NCBI RefSeq assembly: GCF_900168165.1
Contig: NZ_FUYV01000005.1
Coordinates: 62,001-126,000 of the forward strand
DNA length: 64,000 bases
Reading direction: 5' to 3'
From: Alkalitalea saponilacus
Lineage (GTDB): Bacteria > Bacteroidota > Bacteroidia > Bacteroidales > Marinilabiliaceae
Each line of letters starts with the position of its first letter. Within the stretch, counting starts at the first letter, position 1. The position numbers and the translations under genes were made by a program. Positions 45,077 to 54,289 of the stretch are shown here, in pieces. The notes below the pieces were generated by a model. The model worked only from the letters and a program-made list of their open reading frames with translations, was not told the DNA's origin and did no database searches.

Positions 45077-46816
45077 TTATTCAATCACCAATTTTCTTTC
45101 GACAAATCCATCTCCTAAATCCAAAACCAGCACATAAATGCCTTTTGAAAGATTTGAAACATTAAGTGTAATGGAATTGTCATTGAACTTTTGTGACAGC
45201 AATTGTCGACCGGCTGTATCGTAAACAGATGCTGATAAAACAGCTTTTACGGATTTCACATGAACGACACTTTGTACCGGGTTGGGATACACTGAAAAGT
45301 CACCATAGTTCTCAAAATCTGCCCCATCAAATCCAACCGGAAAAGCGCAGCTATGCACAGAAAACACAACTGGAGTTTCATTAATTACGAAAGCATTAGC
45401 CGTAGCCGTTGTTGCTGCAATTGTTAATGTAATAATTGATGAATATATCAGCTCAGATGTAGAAAAGCTGAGCGAAGTATTCAGACAGGAATTTCGCTTG
45501 TGAGCATTTACTTCCAAAAGCTCTATCTCAGTATATCCATCGCCATTGGTTAAATAACCCAACAATAAGAAAACATTTAAATCCCCAATTTCTTCCCTTG
45601 CAATGGCAATATCAGGATAATAGACCAAAGGCATTTGGCCATTCCAGAAATCATATTCGTCGCTGGTGGCGACCTGATGATTCAAATTATAAAGATAAGC
45701 AGCTCCAACCTGGTCACCAGTGGATTTTTCAAACTCAAACAGAAACGGGTTGGTTTCGTTTATGGTTACCCCATCGTTAAACGATCGGGCATAACCGGCA
45801 ATGACTAAATTGTCGGGATCATCTAAAGACTCCATGATTGAAAAGCCATAATAATTCATATCGGCTTCTGATTGTGCCATGGCGTACCATGATTTGGAAG
45901 TTACGATGTTTCCTGTAGAATTATCGAAAGCAGTAACTGCAAACATGTGGGTATTTGAATAATTAACCAACATGAAAACCTCGTCAGCAATAGCATCGTA
46001 ATAAGCATCCACACTCACATCGTTGGAATTGCCAAAAAGATAACTGCTGTCCCATATCAAGTTGCCTTCAAAATCAACTTTACAGGCCAATACAGATTGC
46101 CGGGCAAACCCGGCCTGACTTGCGCCAATTATACTTCCGGTGAGGACGAATCCGTCTGAAGTTTCCACTGCGCCATTAATAAGATCGTAACTCCACGTAC
46201 TGCCAGGTATCTCCGATTCAGAATCAATCACCCAAAGCACATCCAGATTGCTGTCCAGTCTTAAAACAAAGCCGCCATTGGAACAAGTTCTATCAAACGA
46301 ATAACAATTGCTATAGAATCCTGTTACCAGAATTCCATCATTGGCAAGACCATCTCCCGTGGCATCGCTGTTTGTTGCTATAATTTTTAATCCTGTTGAG
46401 TGATTAGACGTTCCGTCTATTTGATAATATTTACTATCCAATACATCCCCATTTGACGCATCTATTTTAGCAATCATCGTTAATTTTTGTCCTGCCTGAT
46501 CTATTGAACCGGTAATATAAATGTATGTATTATCGGCATATACATCTAAAACACGAATACTTAAAGTTCCACTGGGGTATGTTCTGCTCCAAACAATTGA
46601 ATTTGATGCATCCAATCGCTTCAGAGTCAACTCATAGGTGCTAACTGAAGAATCAAAGAGATTGGAGGCCACTACCACATCTGAACTTCCATCTGTAATT
46701 TGAGCAAGATTAATGTCGCTGGCATGAGTCTGATTGACATAAAAGCTTCTTTGATCCTGGCTATAAGCGAGGTGAATAAGCAATAGCAATAAAGAAAATA
46801 GTAGATTTTTTTTCAT
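45077..46816 (-). CDS. T9SS cargo protein with beta-propeller-like repeats
   Basis: 579 aa. A signal peptide (LLFSLLLLLIHLAYSQ) leads to many repeats of about 40-50 residues of the kind TAFDNSTGNIVTSKSWY and LDSNLDVLWVIDSE, typical of a secreted beta-propeller. The last ~75 residues are a T9SS type A sorting domain (YPNPVQSVVHVKSV; YDTAGRQLLSQKFN; LSKGIYVLVL), by which it crosses the outer membrane and is attached to or released from the surface. No enzyme motif is evident, so a structural or adhesive role is likely. Confidence 0.85.
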   Translation of the reverse strand: MKKNLLFSLLLLLIHLAYSQDQRSFYVNQTHASDINLAQITDGSSDVVVASNLFDSSVSTYELTLKRLDASNSIVWSRTYPSGTLSIRVLDVYADNTYIYITGSIDQAGQKLTMIAKIDASNGDVLDSKYYQIDGTSNHSTGLKIIATNSDATGDGLANDGILVTGFYSNCYSFDRTCSNGGFVLRLDSNLDVLWVIDSESEIPGSTWSYDLINGAVETSDGFVLTGSIIGASQAGFARQSVLACKVDFEGNLIWDSSYLFGNSNDVSVDAYYDAIADEVFMLVNYSNTHMFAVTAFDNSTGNIVTSKSWYAMAQSEADMNYYGFSIMESLDDPDNLVIAGYARSFNDGVTINETNPFLFEFEKSTGDQVGAAYLYNLNHQVATSDEYDFWNGQMPLVYYPDIAIAREEIGDLNVFLLLGYLTNGDGYTEIELLEVNAHKRNSCLNTSLSFSTSELIYSSIITLTIAATTATANAFVINETPVVFSVHSCAFPVGFDGADFENYGDFSVYPNPVQSVVHVKSVKAVLSASVYDTAGRQLLSQKFNDNSITLNVSNLSKGIYVLVLDLGDGFVERKLVIE

Positions 46817-47081
46817 AATGATACCGTTTAGTTTTATACAACTATTAATAAAAGTGTTGCTAGCATTTGCTTAATAAAAATAAGCATATGCCAGCTTCAT
46901 TTGAATCAGTATAAATTAAACAAGTCTTGAGAAGCAATTGTTCGAATTTTATTTCACTATCTATCAATCAGTAATACAACCGAATTAGTCCGTTATTCGA
47001 AAGCAGGAGAAAACGCAAGGAGTGAACCATCCGCGATGCAAAAGGGGAAATTTTCAACTATGTATCATCTATTGTGCGTAA

Positions 47082-48521
47082 TTATTGAATGATTACTTTT
47101 TCAATAATCCTTATGTTGTTTTCCGTGATAATTTCAATTAAATAGAAACCACGCCCAATAGAAATTACTCCTTTATTGGAATTGCTTATATGGGATTTAA
47201 CACGTCTTCCGGTAAGATCATAAATATTAATGCGCTCAATAATAGAAGAGTCAATTGAATAATGTATCTGATTGTTTTTGGAATAAATTGAAATTGGCGG
47301 TTGTATGTAGTAATGCGGTAAATTTGAAGGAGTACTTTTAGCTGCTTCAATTATGAATTGCAACCCCAGTTTTGCAAATTTTGCAGCATGCAGAGAATTG
47401 CCCATAAAACTGTAGGTATCATTGATTGTGTGGATATTGGGATTACTCTCGTCCAATTTAGCTTCAAAAGGAAAGGCTGCTTCATATCCGGCTTCGGACC
47501 AACTGTAATTATCTGAACAACCATAATTGCAAATGGTTGTTGAATATTCAATTTGATGTTCTCCGGTTGAATTATAATAGTCCATTAGCTCCATCAGAAA
47601 ACTATTGAGGTTGGAACTGTTATAAGAGTCGGTCATTAAATAGACATCTTTTGTTGACCCCTTATAATTGGTCATATCAAAATTTACGTAGGCGATGACG
47701 TTTTTATCTTTCTCCCGATAAGAGGAAGCAATTTCAGCAGAACCTATCAGCCCAACCTCTTCGGCAGAATAAGCCATGAACTCAATGGTTTTGGCAGGCA
47801 CATAATTAATCTCAAATAAAATTCTTGCAACTTCGGTAATGGTGGCCACTCCTGATGCATTATCATCGGCTCCCGGGGCAAGCCCATTGTTTGGTGGAAC
47901 CGTAGAATCCAGATGAGCACCAATTATAACAATCTCATCAGGTTCATCTGAACCGGGAACGGACATGATGACAGAAGGCATTGGCGAGGATGTGTGTTCA
48001 AAAAGTTCCACTTTGATATCATCCCTGCCTGCAGTGAATGCCATATCCTCCCACATATCTCTTAAATCAATGGCTGATTGCGTGGCGCTCTCTTTGGTGT
48101 GAAATCGGGTTCCATAGTTTTCAAGCAATATGATGTGGTCTTCAATGTTGATGGGGTCAACAAGATCAATAGCCAAATTGACTAAATCCTGTTGGCTTAT
48201 GGTAAAGTTATACGTTGAAGTGATTTTTAATGGCCATTCCTGTATGGCTGCCAAAGCATCTTCACGGCTCTGTCGATAAACGTAGCCCGGACCGATAGAT
48301 TGTCTGATTTCCTGGAGATATGAAACAGCCGCTTCGGAAATATAGACCGCTGTATGAAAATCATTTGTACCTATTATTTCAATTTCTGAAGGATGATCGC
48401 TAGCTAGAATTGCGGCATCTTGCGGTGCAATAGTAGCATAAATAAAATTACTGCTTTGAGCGGTAGTTGTTTCGCATATTAACAGAAAACACATCGATAT
48501 GATCAGAACTCTTGCTTTCAT
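47082..48521 (-). CDS. Secreted M28 family aminopeptidase with a T9SS-type sorting domain
   Basis: 479 aa. After the signal peptide (MKARVLIISMCFLLICETTTAQ) and a propeptide-like region comes the M28 zinc core: VIIGAHLDSTVPP (His, Asp), APGADDNASGVATI (bridging Asp), MAYSAEEVGLIGSAEIA (Glu-Glu), VNFDMTNY (Asp) and NPNIHTINDTYS (His). The final ~75 residues look like a T9SS type A sorting domain (RINIYDLTGRRVKSHI; GRGFYLIEIITEN). It resembles the Vibrio/Aeromonas leucyl aminopeptidase. It probably releases N-terminal residues from peptides outside the cell. It is separated from the other T9SS gene by 265 bp. Confidence 0.92.
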   Translation of the reverse strand: MKARVLIISMCFLLICETTTAQSSNFIYATIAPQDAAILASDHPSEIEIIGTNDFHTAVYISEAAVSYLQEIRQSIGPGYVYRQSREDALAAIQEWPLKITSTYNFTISQQDLVNLAIDLVDPINIEDHIILLENYGTRFHTKESATQSAIDLRDMWEDMAFTAGRDDIKVELFEHTSSPMPSVIMSVPGSDEPDEIVIIGAHLDSTVPPNNGLAPGADDNASGVATITEVARILFEINYVPAKTIEFMAYSAEEVGLIGSAEIASSYREKDKNVIAYVNFDMTNYKGSTKDVYLMTDSYNSSNLNSFLMELMDYYNSTGEHQIEYSTTICNYGCSDNYSWSEAGYEAAFPFEAKLDESNPNIHTINDTYSFMGNSLHAAKFAKLGLQFIIEAAKSTPSNLPHYYIQPPISIYSKNNQIHYSIDSSIIERINIYDLTGRRVKSHISNSNKGVISIGRGFYLIEIITENNIRIIEKVIIQ

Positions 48522-48691
48522 AATTTCAGTTTAAAAAAAATCTATAACTATAGAAATCAACCATATAAATTAGAAGAAAGATACTTATAAATAACTATAA
48601 GATTCGCATATCGCACAAATTATTGTATTATAAAATTATTCAGGGTAAACAAAACGCCTGCTAAAGTTTATAATAGGGGCTCTACTAATTA

Positions 48692-50110
48692 TCACTTTGC
48701 AATGTTCCTGACCATGCCTCTAAAAATCCAATCGTGAAACGGATATATCATGTACCAGTAAAGAATGCCCATAATACCTTTAGGTTTGTAAATTGCAGTC
48801 TGACTAAGTTCATTTCCATTAATTTCGAACTCCAACCATGCATCCCCCGGTAATTTCATCTCGGCATAAAGAAGGAGGCGCTTCGTGCTCTGGTTTACAT
48901 CCACCACCCGCCAAAAATCCAGAGTTTCTCCGGGCTGCAGCTCATATTGGTTTTTGCGTCCACGTCGCAAACCAACTCCACCTACCATTTTATCGAGAAA
49001 ACCGCGAAACGCCCACAACCTGGTGGCAAAATACCAACCTGTTGATCCACCAATGCGCATAACTTTTTCCCACACACGTTCTGGATCATCAATCCTTCTG
49101 ATGTGGCGTACACTCAGGCATCCATCTTCAGGAATTGCCTTTAATCGGGCAATTCCGGGTTGAAGGGCATTGCCTGACAGGGCATCGATCCAACTGGAGG
49201 TGACTCGGCCATCCTCAATTTCTTTGATGGCCAACTTTACGGCATCTTTATACGAGATAAGTGAAATATTTAGGCTTTCACCCAATTGATGAGGACGACA
49301 AACTACATCAATTTTCATGCTGTTGACCAGATTCACCGCTAACTTGTAAGATGTGGAAGTGATAAAATAGAGCCAATAAGATGACAACCGGGGTGACATG
49401 ACAGGAACTGAATAGACCCATCGGCGGAGACCTCTTGCAGAGGCATATTGCAACAGCATCTCTTTGTATGTTAAAACATCGGGGCCTCCAATATCAAACG
49501 ACTGATCGTAGGTTTTTTCATTTGCCAATACCCCCATCATATACTCCATGACATTTTGCATAGCTATGGGTTGCGACTTGGTACTTAACCAGCGTGGTGC
49601 AATCATCACCGGCAATTTTTCAACCAAGTCGCGCATTATTTCAAAAGAAGCGCTTCCGGAGCCAATTACAATGCCGGCTCGAAGAGTGGTGAGATGCCAG
49701 GAACCTTTTTGTAAAATCTCTTCTACCTCTTTACGGGAAGATAAATGGCGGGACAATTTTTCCTGATTTGCAATGCCACTTAAATAGATCACTTGTGTGA
49801 CTGATGTGAGCTGCATTTGATTAGAAAAATTGCGTGCCGCAATTTTTTCGAGTTCATCAAAATTCTTTGTTGATGCAGACAGAGAATGAATCAAATAATA
49901 AGCTACATCAATATCATCCGGAATGACCTTAACAGAATCCGCATCAAGGAAATCAATTTTTAAAACTTCTATTTGTTCCTGAGGATAGATATCAACAGCA
50001 AACCGATCAGGATCACGCACGCAACAGAAAACATGATATCCTTGGTTGAGCAACAAAGGCAACAATCTTTTCCCAATGTATCCATTGGCACCTGTGAGTA
50101 GTATTTTCAT
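48692..50110 (-). CDS. SDR family protein with C-terminal DUF2867 domain
   Basis: 472 aa. The N-terminal ~290 residues form an atypical short-chain dehydrogenase domain with the NAD(P)-binding ILLTGANGYIGKRLLPLLL and the RAGIVIGSGSASFE stretch; the C-terminal ~150 residues match DUF2867 (RRIDDPERVWEKVMRIGGS; WRVVDVNQSTKRLLLYAEM; LEFEINGNELSQTAIYKP). A catalytic YxxxK is not apparent. Such two-domain proteins are frequent in Bacteroidota; their substrate is unknown. It stands alone between two spacers. Confidence 0.88.
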   Translation of the reverse strand: MKILLTGANGYIGKRLLPLLLNQGYHVFCCVRDPDRFAVDIYPQEQIEVLKIDFLDADSVKVIPDDIDVAYYLIHSLSASTKNFDELEKIAARNFSNQMQLTSVTQVIYLSGIANQEKLSRHLSSRKEVEEILQKGSWHLTTLRAGIVIGSGSASFEIMRDLVEKLPVMIAPRWLSTKSQPIAMQNVMEYMMGVLANEKTYDQSFDIGGPDVLTYKEMLLQYASARGLRRWVYSVPVMSPRLSSYWLYFITSTSYKLAVNLVNSMKIDVVCRPHQLGESLNISLISYKDAVKLAIKEIEDGRVTSSWIDALSGNALQPGIARLKAIPEDGCLSVRHIRRIDDPERVWEKVMRIGGSTGWYFATRLWAFRGFLDKMVGGVGLRRGRKNQYELQPGETLDFWRVVDVNQSTKRLLLYAEMKLPGDAWLEFEINGNELSQTAIYKPKGIMGILYWYMIYPFHDWIFRGMVRNIAK

Positions 50111-50236
50111 GATGCGTTTAAATATAAAATATTAAACGCAGGAGTACATGAAAATGTTTGGATGACAGCAGAATTGCATTAAAAAGGATAAGATAAAACC
50201 TCGAAAGACAGGAAGGTCACGAGGCTTCTGAATTTT

Positions 50237-50758
50237 TTAATTTATTCGTCTGACTCTGAATTCTCCATCTGTGACAATTAAATCGCTTTGTTCATCTGCC
50301 TTTAACACTCCGCTAAATTTCCCGGTCACGACAGACTGCGATAAACCGGTGATTTCAACTTGTGCATATACATCAACGCCACCAGAGCTATACAAAATCC
50401 CTGTTGGTGCCGAATAGTGAAGAATGACTCCTGTAACAACATCATTAGTAACACCATACCCACTATAAATTCCTTCAATTATTGGAGAATCATGGTAAAT
50501 TTGTAATCCTACATTGGTTATTGCATCATTTGCGCCAGAGATGGTTGCGGTGTGGAATTGCCCAGATTGTCCAAAACCTGCCGTAAGAATGAGCTGATTG
50601 GTGAACTCGACTTTTGTCCCATCAGCATTGAAGCGAATAAAAAAGATATCCTCATCTTTGTCTCCATCACTGGAACAAGCGGAAAATATCAGGAACAGCA
50701 GCGACAAACTCCAAAGTTTAAGCTTTAAGACAGCATGGATGATTTTGGCTGTTTTCAT
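50237..50758 (-). CDS. Putative lipoprotein of unknown function (173 aa)
   Basis: A lipoprotein signal with the lipobox LIFSAC (Cys28) is followed by an acidic spacer (SSDGDKDEDIFF) and a beta-rich domain of about 130 residues (TGVILHYSAPTGILYSSGG; VTGKFSGVLKADEQSD). It has no recognised catalytic motif and probably sits on the outer membrane. I cannot name the family. Confidence 0.75.
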   Translation of the reverse strand: MKTAKIIHAVLKLKLWSLSLLFLIFSACSSDGDKDEDIFFIRFNADGTKVEFTNQLILTAGFGQSGQFHTATISGANDAITNVGLQIYHDSPIIEGIYSGYGVTNDVVTGVILHYSAPTGILYSSGGVDVYAQVEITGLSQSVVTGKFSGVLKADEQSDLIVTDGEFRVRRIN

Positions 50759-50860
50759 TTTACTTGGTTTAATAACGAAGTAAAATTATTCTCAGAAAAA
50801 CCAGAAGTCAATACCGGATTCTGATTAAATTCATACAGTAATTGTATGCAAATAGTTTAA

Positions 50861-51307
50861 TCAATTATCCTCAGCGTACCATTCAGCAAAAGAATTTGCT
50901 GTTTCGTGAAGTTTCAGGCTAAAAAGGCTAACTTCTTTTGGAAGTGCATTTTTTAGTCGTTGAGCAAAATCAATGAGCATATTTTCGCATGTTGGCTGAT
51001 AATCAACCAAAAAATGCCGTTCGCCCATCTGACCCATCTGCTTGATGATTTCGGGAGAAACCATATTACTCACAACAATAGAATGATCAAGATCCTTAAC
51101 AATTTCGCGGTTTACAATCGCTTTTAGGTCGCCAAAATCCATTACCATTCCCAGTTTTGTATTATCCTGATCGGAAATTGGTTCACCAATAACCGTCACC
51201 TGAAGAATGTATGAATGCCCGTGAATATTCCTGCACAATCCGTCGTAGTTCCAAAGAGCATGTGCCATTTCAAACCGAAACTCTTTGGTTAATCTTATTT
51301 TTGCCAT
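50861..51307 (-). CDS. queD: 6-carboxytetrahydropterin synthase (QueD/PTPS family)
   Basis: 148 aa; makes 6-carboxy-5,6,7,8-tetrahydropterin for queuosine. The zinc ligands H16, H29 and H31 and the catalytic C25 in CRNIHGHSYILQ are seen, and LHETANSFAEWY carries the Glu that binds the pterin. A short LDHSIVV motif (Asp-His) is also intact. queA is in the same window but 28 kb away. It lies 44 bp after an ArsR-type regulator gene and may be cotranscribed with it. Confidence 0.93.
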   Translation of the reverse strand: MAKIRLTKEFRFEMAHALWNYDGLCRNIHGHSYILQVTVIGEPISDQDNTKLGMVMDFGDLKAIVNREIVKDLDHSIVVSNMVSPEIIKQMGQMGERHFLVDYQPTCENMLIDFAQRLKNALPKEVSLFSLKLHETANSFAEWYAEDN

Positions 51308-51351
51308 CTCTACAAATCTAAATCTCTACTTTAAATTACCAATGTTAAATA

Positions 51352-51651
51352 CTAACTGGCAGAGCATTTACTAACGCAATCAATAATATTTCTTAAACTT
51401 TCGTGTTTAAGAAAATAGAACGTATTCTTTCCATCCCTTTGTGACGCGAGTACCCCTTTATCTTTTAATATGCCAAGATGGTGTGATGTGGTACTTTGTT
51501 CAATATTGAGCAGCTGATGTATTTCGGTAACGGTTAATCTTTTCCCATCCTCAAGGTGTGATAGAATGGCAATACGCATTGGATGCGCGATGGCTTTAAG
51601 CATACTGGCTGCTTTTTCCAATATTTGGGGATCCAGATCTTTGATTTTCAT
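51352..51651 (-). CDS. ArsR-type winged-helix transcriptional regulator
   Basis: 99 aa. A typical ArsR/SmtB wHTH with the opening MKAIAHPMRIAILSHLEDG-like motif, recognition helix IEQSTTSHHLGILKDKGVL and wing SQRDGKNTFYFL. No classic metal box (ELCVCDL) is present; Cys residues appear only at the very end (CVSKCSAS). The effector is unknown. A perfect operator-like palindrome lies 17 bp upstream (51668-51689), so autoregulation is likely. It is followed by queD. Confidence 0.88.
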   Translation of the reverse strand: MKIKDLDPQILEKAASMLKAIAHPMRIAILSHLEDGKRLTVTEIHQLLNIEQSTTSHHLGILKDKGVLASQRDGKNTFYFLKHESLRNIIDCVSKCSAS

Positions 51652-51667
51652 TGTTCTCTGCTTTTAC

Positions 51668-51689
51668 ATACGATGCCTATGCATCGTAT
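51668..51689. promoter_or_regulatory. Operator-like palindrome before the ArsR-type gene
   Basis: ATACGATGC, four bases, GCATCGTAT: two 9-bp perfect arms, 17 bp upstream of the arsR-type start; the geometry suits a dimeric wHTH protein. Confidence 0.65.
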
Positions 51690-51902
51690 TTTGTTATGGT
51701 ACTGATATATATCTTAAATCTTTAATAGCAATGCAACAACAATTGTAAATTGTTGTTACATTTAGGAATGCAAATATATGAAGAAATTACATATTAAATA
51801 TGCAACCTCTTAAAATATTTATATAAATGCATGTATTTCAAAAAGAGAATCGTTAACAAATAATAAAAACAAAATTTAAGAAATAAGTATGTTACAATTT
51901 CT

Positions 51903-51910
51903 TATTTTTG
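51903..51910 (+). promoter_or_regulatory. Candidate -7 promoter element of the polyprenyl synthase gene
   Basis: TATTTTTG matches TAnnTTTG, 22 bp before the ATG at 51932. No clear -33 element was found. Confidence 0.5.
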
Positions 51911-51931
51911 AACAAAATATATTGAGAAGTA

Positions 51932-52906
51932 ATGAGTGTTTCATCAAGGATAAAAGCCCCTATAAAGAAAGAGATGCAGGATTTTGAACCCTACTTCAAA
52001 ACCCAGCTGAACTCAAAAATACCGTTATTAAACATCATCACCAACTATATTTTGCGTCGGAAGGGCAAACAGATGCGCCCCATGCTGGTGTTTTTATCTG
52101 CAAAACTTAATGGGCAAATAACCGATGCAAGTTTTACCGCAGCCGGACTAATTGAACTTTTACACACTGCAACATTGATTCATGATGATGTGGTTGATGA
52201 AACTTATCAACGACGTGGGTTCTTTTCGATAAACGCACTTTGGCGTTCCAAGATCGCAGTTTTGGTGGGCGATTACTTTTTATCGGTAGGTTTGATCAGT
52301 GCACTGAAGACCAAACAAATAGGCGTTCTTGAAGTGGTTTCTGATGCAGTAAAAGAGATGAGTGAGGGAGAACTTCTTCAGATCGAGAAGTCGCGACAGT
52401 TAAACATTACCGAAGAAGAATATTACGAGGTGATTCGAAAAAAGACAGCCACACTTATTGCTGCTTGTACCAAAGCAGGCGCTTACTCCGTAAACGCCGA
52501 CGAGGAGCATGTTGAGAAAATGTACAAATTTGGAACATACCTCGGGATGGCGTTTCAAATAAGAGATGATCTTTTAGATTATGAAAAAACCAACCTGGCC
52601 GGGAAGCCTACAGGGAATGATCTTAAAGAGAAAAAAATCACACTTCCGTTACTTCATGTCTTAGGCAAAATGGAAAATGGCGAGAAGAAAAAAATTCTTC
52701 GCACCATTAAAAAAGATCATAAAAAGGAGAAAAAAATTGCTCCCATCATGCAGATGGTAAAAGAGAAGGGCGGAATAGATTACTCCAGACAAATGATGAG
52801 TGAGTATAGGGACAAAGCCCTTGAGATACTATATACCTATCCGGTTTGCGAAACACGTAATGCCCTTGAAGAGCTGGTTCATTTTACCACTACTCGCAAA
52901 ATATAA
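51932..52906 (+). CDS. Polyprenyl diphosphate synthase
   Basis: 324 aa; trans-prenyltransferase that extends FPP with IPP for quinone side chains. The two Asp-rich motifs are seen: LIHDDVVDETYQRRG (first) and FQIRDDLLDYEKTN (second), with the first-arm motif RRKGKQMRPMLVFLSAKL near the start. The chain length cannot be decided from sequence. The gene is alone, opposite the ArsR-type regulator, and a C/G-rich repeat follows it. Confidence 0.95.
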   Translation: MSVSSRIKAPIKKEMQDFEPYFKTQLNSKIPLLNIITNYILRRKGKQMRPMLVFLSAKLNGQITDASFTAAGLIELLHTATLIHDDVVDETYQRRGFFSINALWRSKIAVLVGDYFLSVGLISALKTKQIGVLEVVSDAVKEMSEGELLQIEKSRQLNITEEEYYEVIRKKTATLIAACTKAGAYSVNADEEHVEKMYKFGTYLGMAFQIRDDLLDYEKTNLAGKPTGNDLKEKKITLPLLHVLGKMENGEKKKILRTIKKDHKKEKKIAPIMQMVKEKGGIDYSRQMMSEYRDKALEILYTYPVCETRNALEELVHFTTTRKI

Positions 52907-52962
52907 AAGAGGCTGTCCAAAAATTTCCCTTATCTTTCAAATCGTAAATTACACGTTAATAA

Positions 52963-53027
52963 TTCACCCCTAAATCCCCCAAGGGGGACTTTAAGCCTCC
53001 CACTTGGGGGAGGTTTGGAGGGGTGAA
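52963..53027. repeat. 65-bp C/G-rich palindromic element
   Basis: Ends TTCACCCC and GGGGTGAA; inner blocks CCCCCAAGGGGGA and CCTCCCACTTGGGGGAGG pair imperfectly. A related half-element lies at 13156-13183. It probably belongs to a dispersed repeat family. Confidence 0.75.
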
Positions 53028-53108
53028 AGCAAGGTTGTTTTAAATTGTAAGTATTGAATATTATTAACAGACTTTTTAGACCGCCTCGCTTCAAAATTGC
53101 GCGATTCA

Positions 53109-54059
53109 TTAATCTACCGAAGTACTTGCGATAATATTATCTAACACACTTCTTTTAACTTTAAATGCTGTACCGTGCCTTGTGCCAGGAGGGAAGGAAA
53201 CTTGATCGGTAATTTCAGTCCAATTAACTAAATCTGGAGAGGTTACAGCACCCATTCTTCTATCTCTGTATATATCAAAATAAACAATCCAATTTCCATC
53301 GATGTAAAGAGATGTAGGTCCCTCAGCCCAATAATTACCATGAATTACATCTCCAGGTTGCGAGTAGGGTCCGGTAAGATTTTCAGATCTAGCAACATGC
53401 AGGCTCTTTGCAGGGGGGGTTCGTGTTTCATCCTTTAAAAACATAATAAACTCACCTTCGAAAGGAACAATATGAGAATCAATAACATTAAATCCTGGTT
53501 CATAAAGAATTTTAGTGTCGCTGAATTCTTTAAAATCAAGCGTCGTTACGTAGTACATGCGATGGTTTAATCCGTTATCTTCAGGCACCCAGGTTTCGGG
53601 AAAAGCACCTTCTATTGTAGTAGCCCAATAAATCATATATATGCCCTCCTTCTCACAATAAGTGATCTCCGGTGCCCAACAGTTTCTTGCATTTTCTTCG
53701 TGCTCCATAACAGGAATATATTTTTGCTCCGACCAGTTAAGCAAATCAGGAGAATTGGCATAACCAATTCCTCTTTCGGCCCAACTTACAGTCCAAACCA
53801 TATGATATAAACCATCCGCTCCCTTTATGATACAAGGGTCTCTCATTAATTGATCGCGTCCGGCCGTTGGTTTCAGAAAAGAATTGCCATTATTGAGCTC
53901 CTTCCATACTAGTCCGTCCTCACTCCACGCGAGATGTAAACCGTCTCTACTGTCTCCTTTGAAATAACTAAAGAGATAAACATGGTCTTCTGTTTCCTGT
54001 TTGCTACATCCATTTAAGGAAAAGCTGATTAGTGTAAGGAAAATAATAAATAATTTCAT
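53109..54059 (-). CDS. GH43-like glycoside hydrolase lipoprotein
   Basis: 316 aa. A signal with lipobox (SFSLNGC, Cys18) precedes a five-bladed beta-propeller of the GH43/GH62 clan type: SRDGLHLAWSEDGLVWKEL, the acid-site block MRDPCIIKGADGLYHMVWT, CWAPEITYCEKEGIYMIYW, VIDSHIVPFEGEF and EGPTSLYIDGNWIVYFD with the likely catalytic Glu. The subfamily and the substrate (arabinan, xylan or a galactan) are undetermined. It stands alone, without SusC/SusD genes. Confidence 0.85.
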   Translation of the reverse strand: MKLFIIFLTLISFSLNGCSKQETEDHVYLFSYFKGDSRDGLHLAWSEDGLVWKELNNGNSFLKPTAGRDQLMRDPCIIKGADGLYHMVWTVSWAERGIGYANSPDLLNWSEQKYIPVMEHEENARNCWAPEITYCEKEGIYMIYWATTIEGAFPETWVPEDNGLNHRMYYVTTLDFKEFSDTKILYEPGFNVIDSHIVPFEGEFIMFLKDETRTPPAKSLHVARSENLTGPYSQPGDVIHGNYWAEGPTSLYIDGNWIVYFDIYRDRRMGAVTSPDLVNWTEITDQVSFPPGTRHGTAFKVKRSVLDNIIASTSVD

Positions 54060-54289
54060 AAAAGAGTGTTTTAATAAATACTATCAAGATTATAATATAA
54101 TACTACTTTACAATAACTTGTTGACAATCATTTTAACTATAGAAATATTTCGGTAATAGTTCTCTTATAGTGCATGATATATTTGAATTATGATATACAA
54201 CAGTTAATAAAAGCAACAAATGTTAAAATTATAACTTAATACATGATTTAAATTAACACAAAATGATCTTTGGTGTGCACAAAATGATC

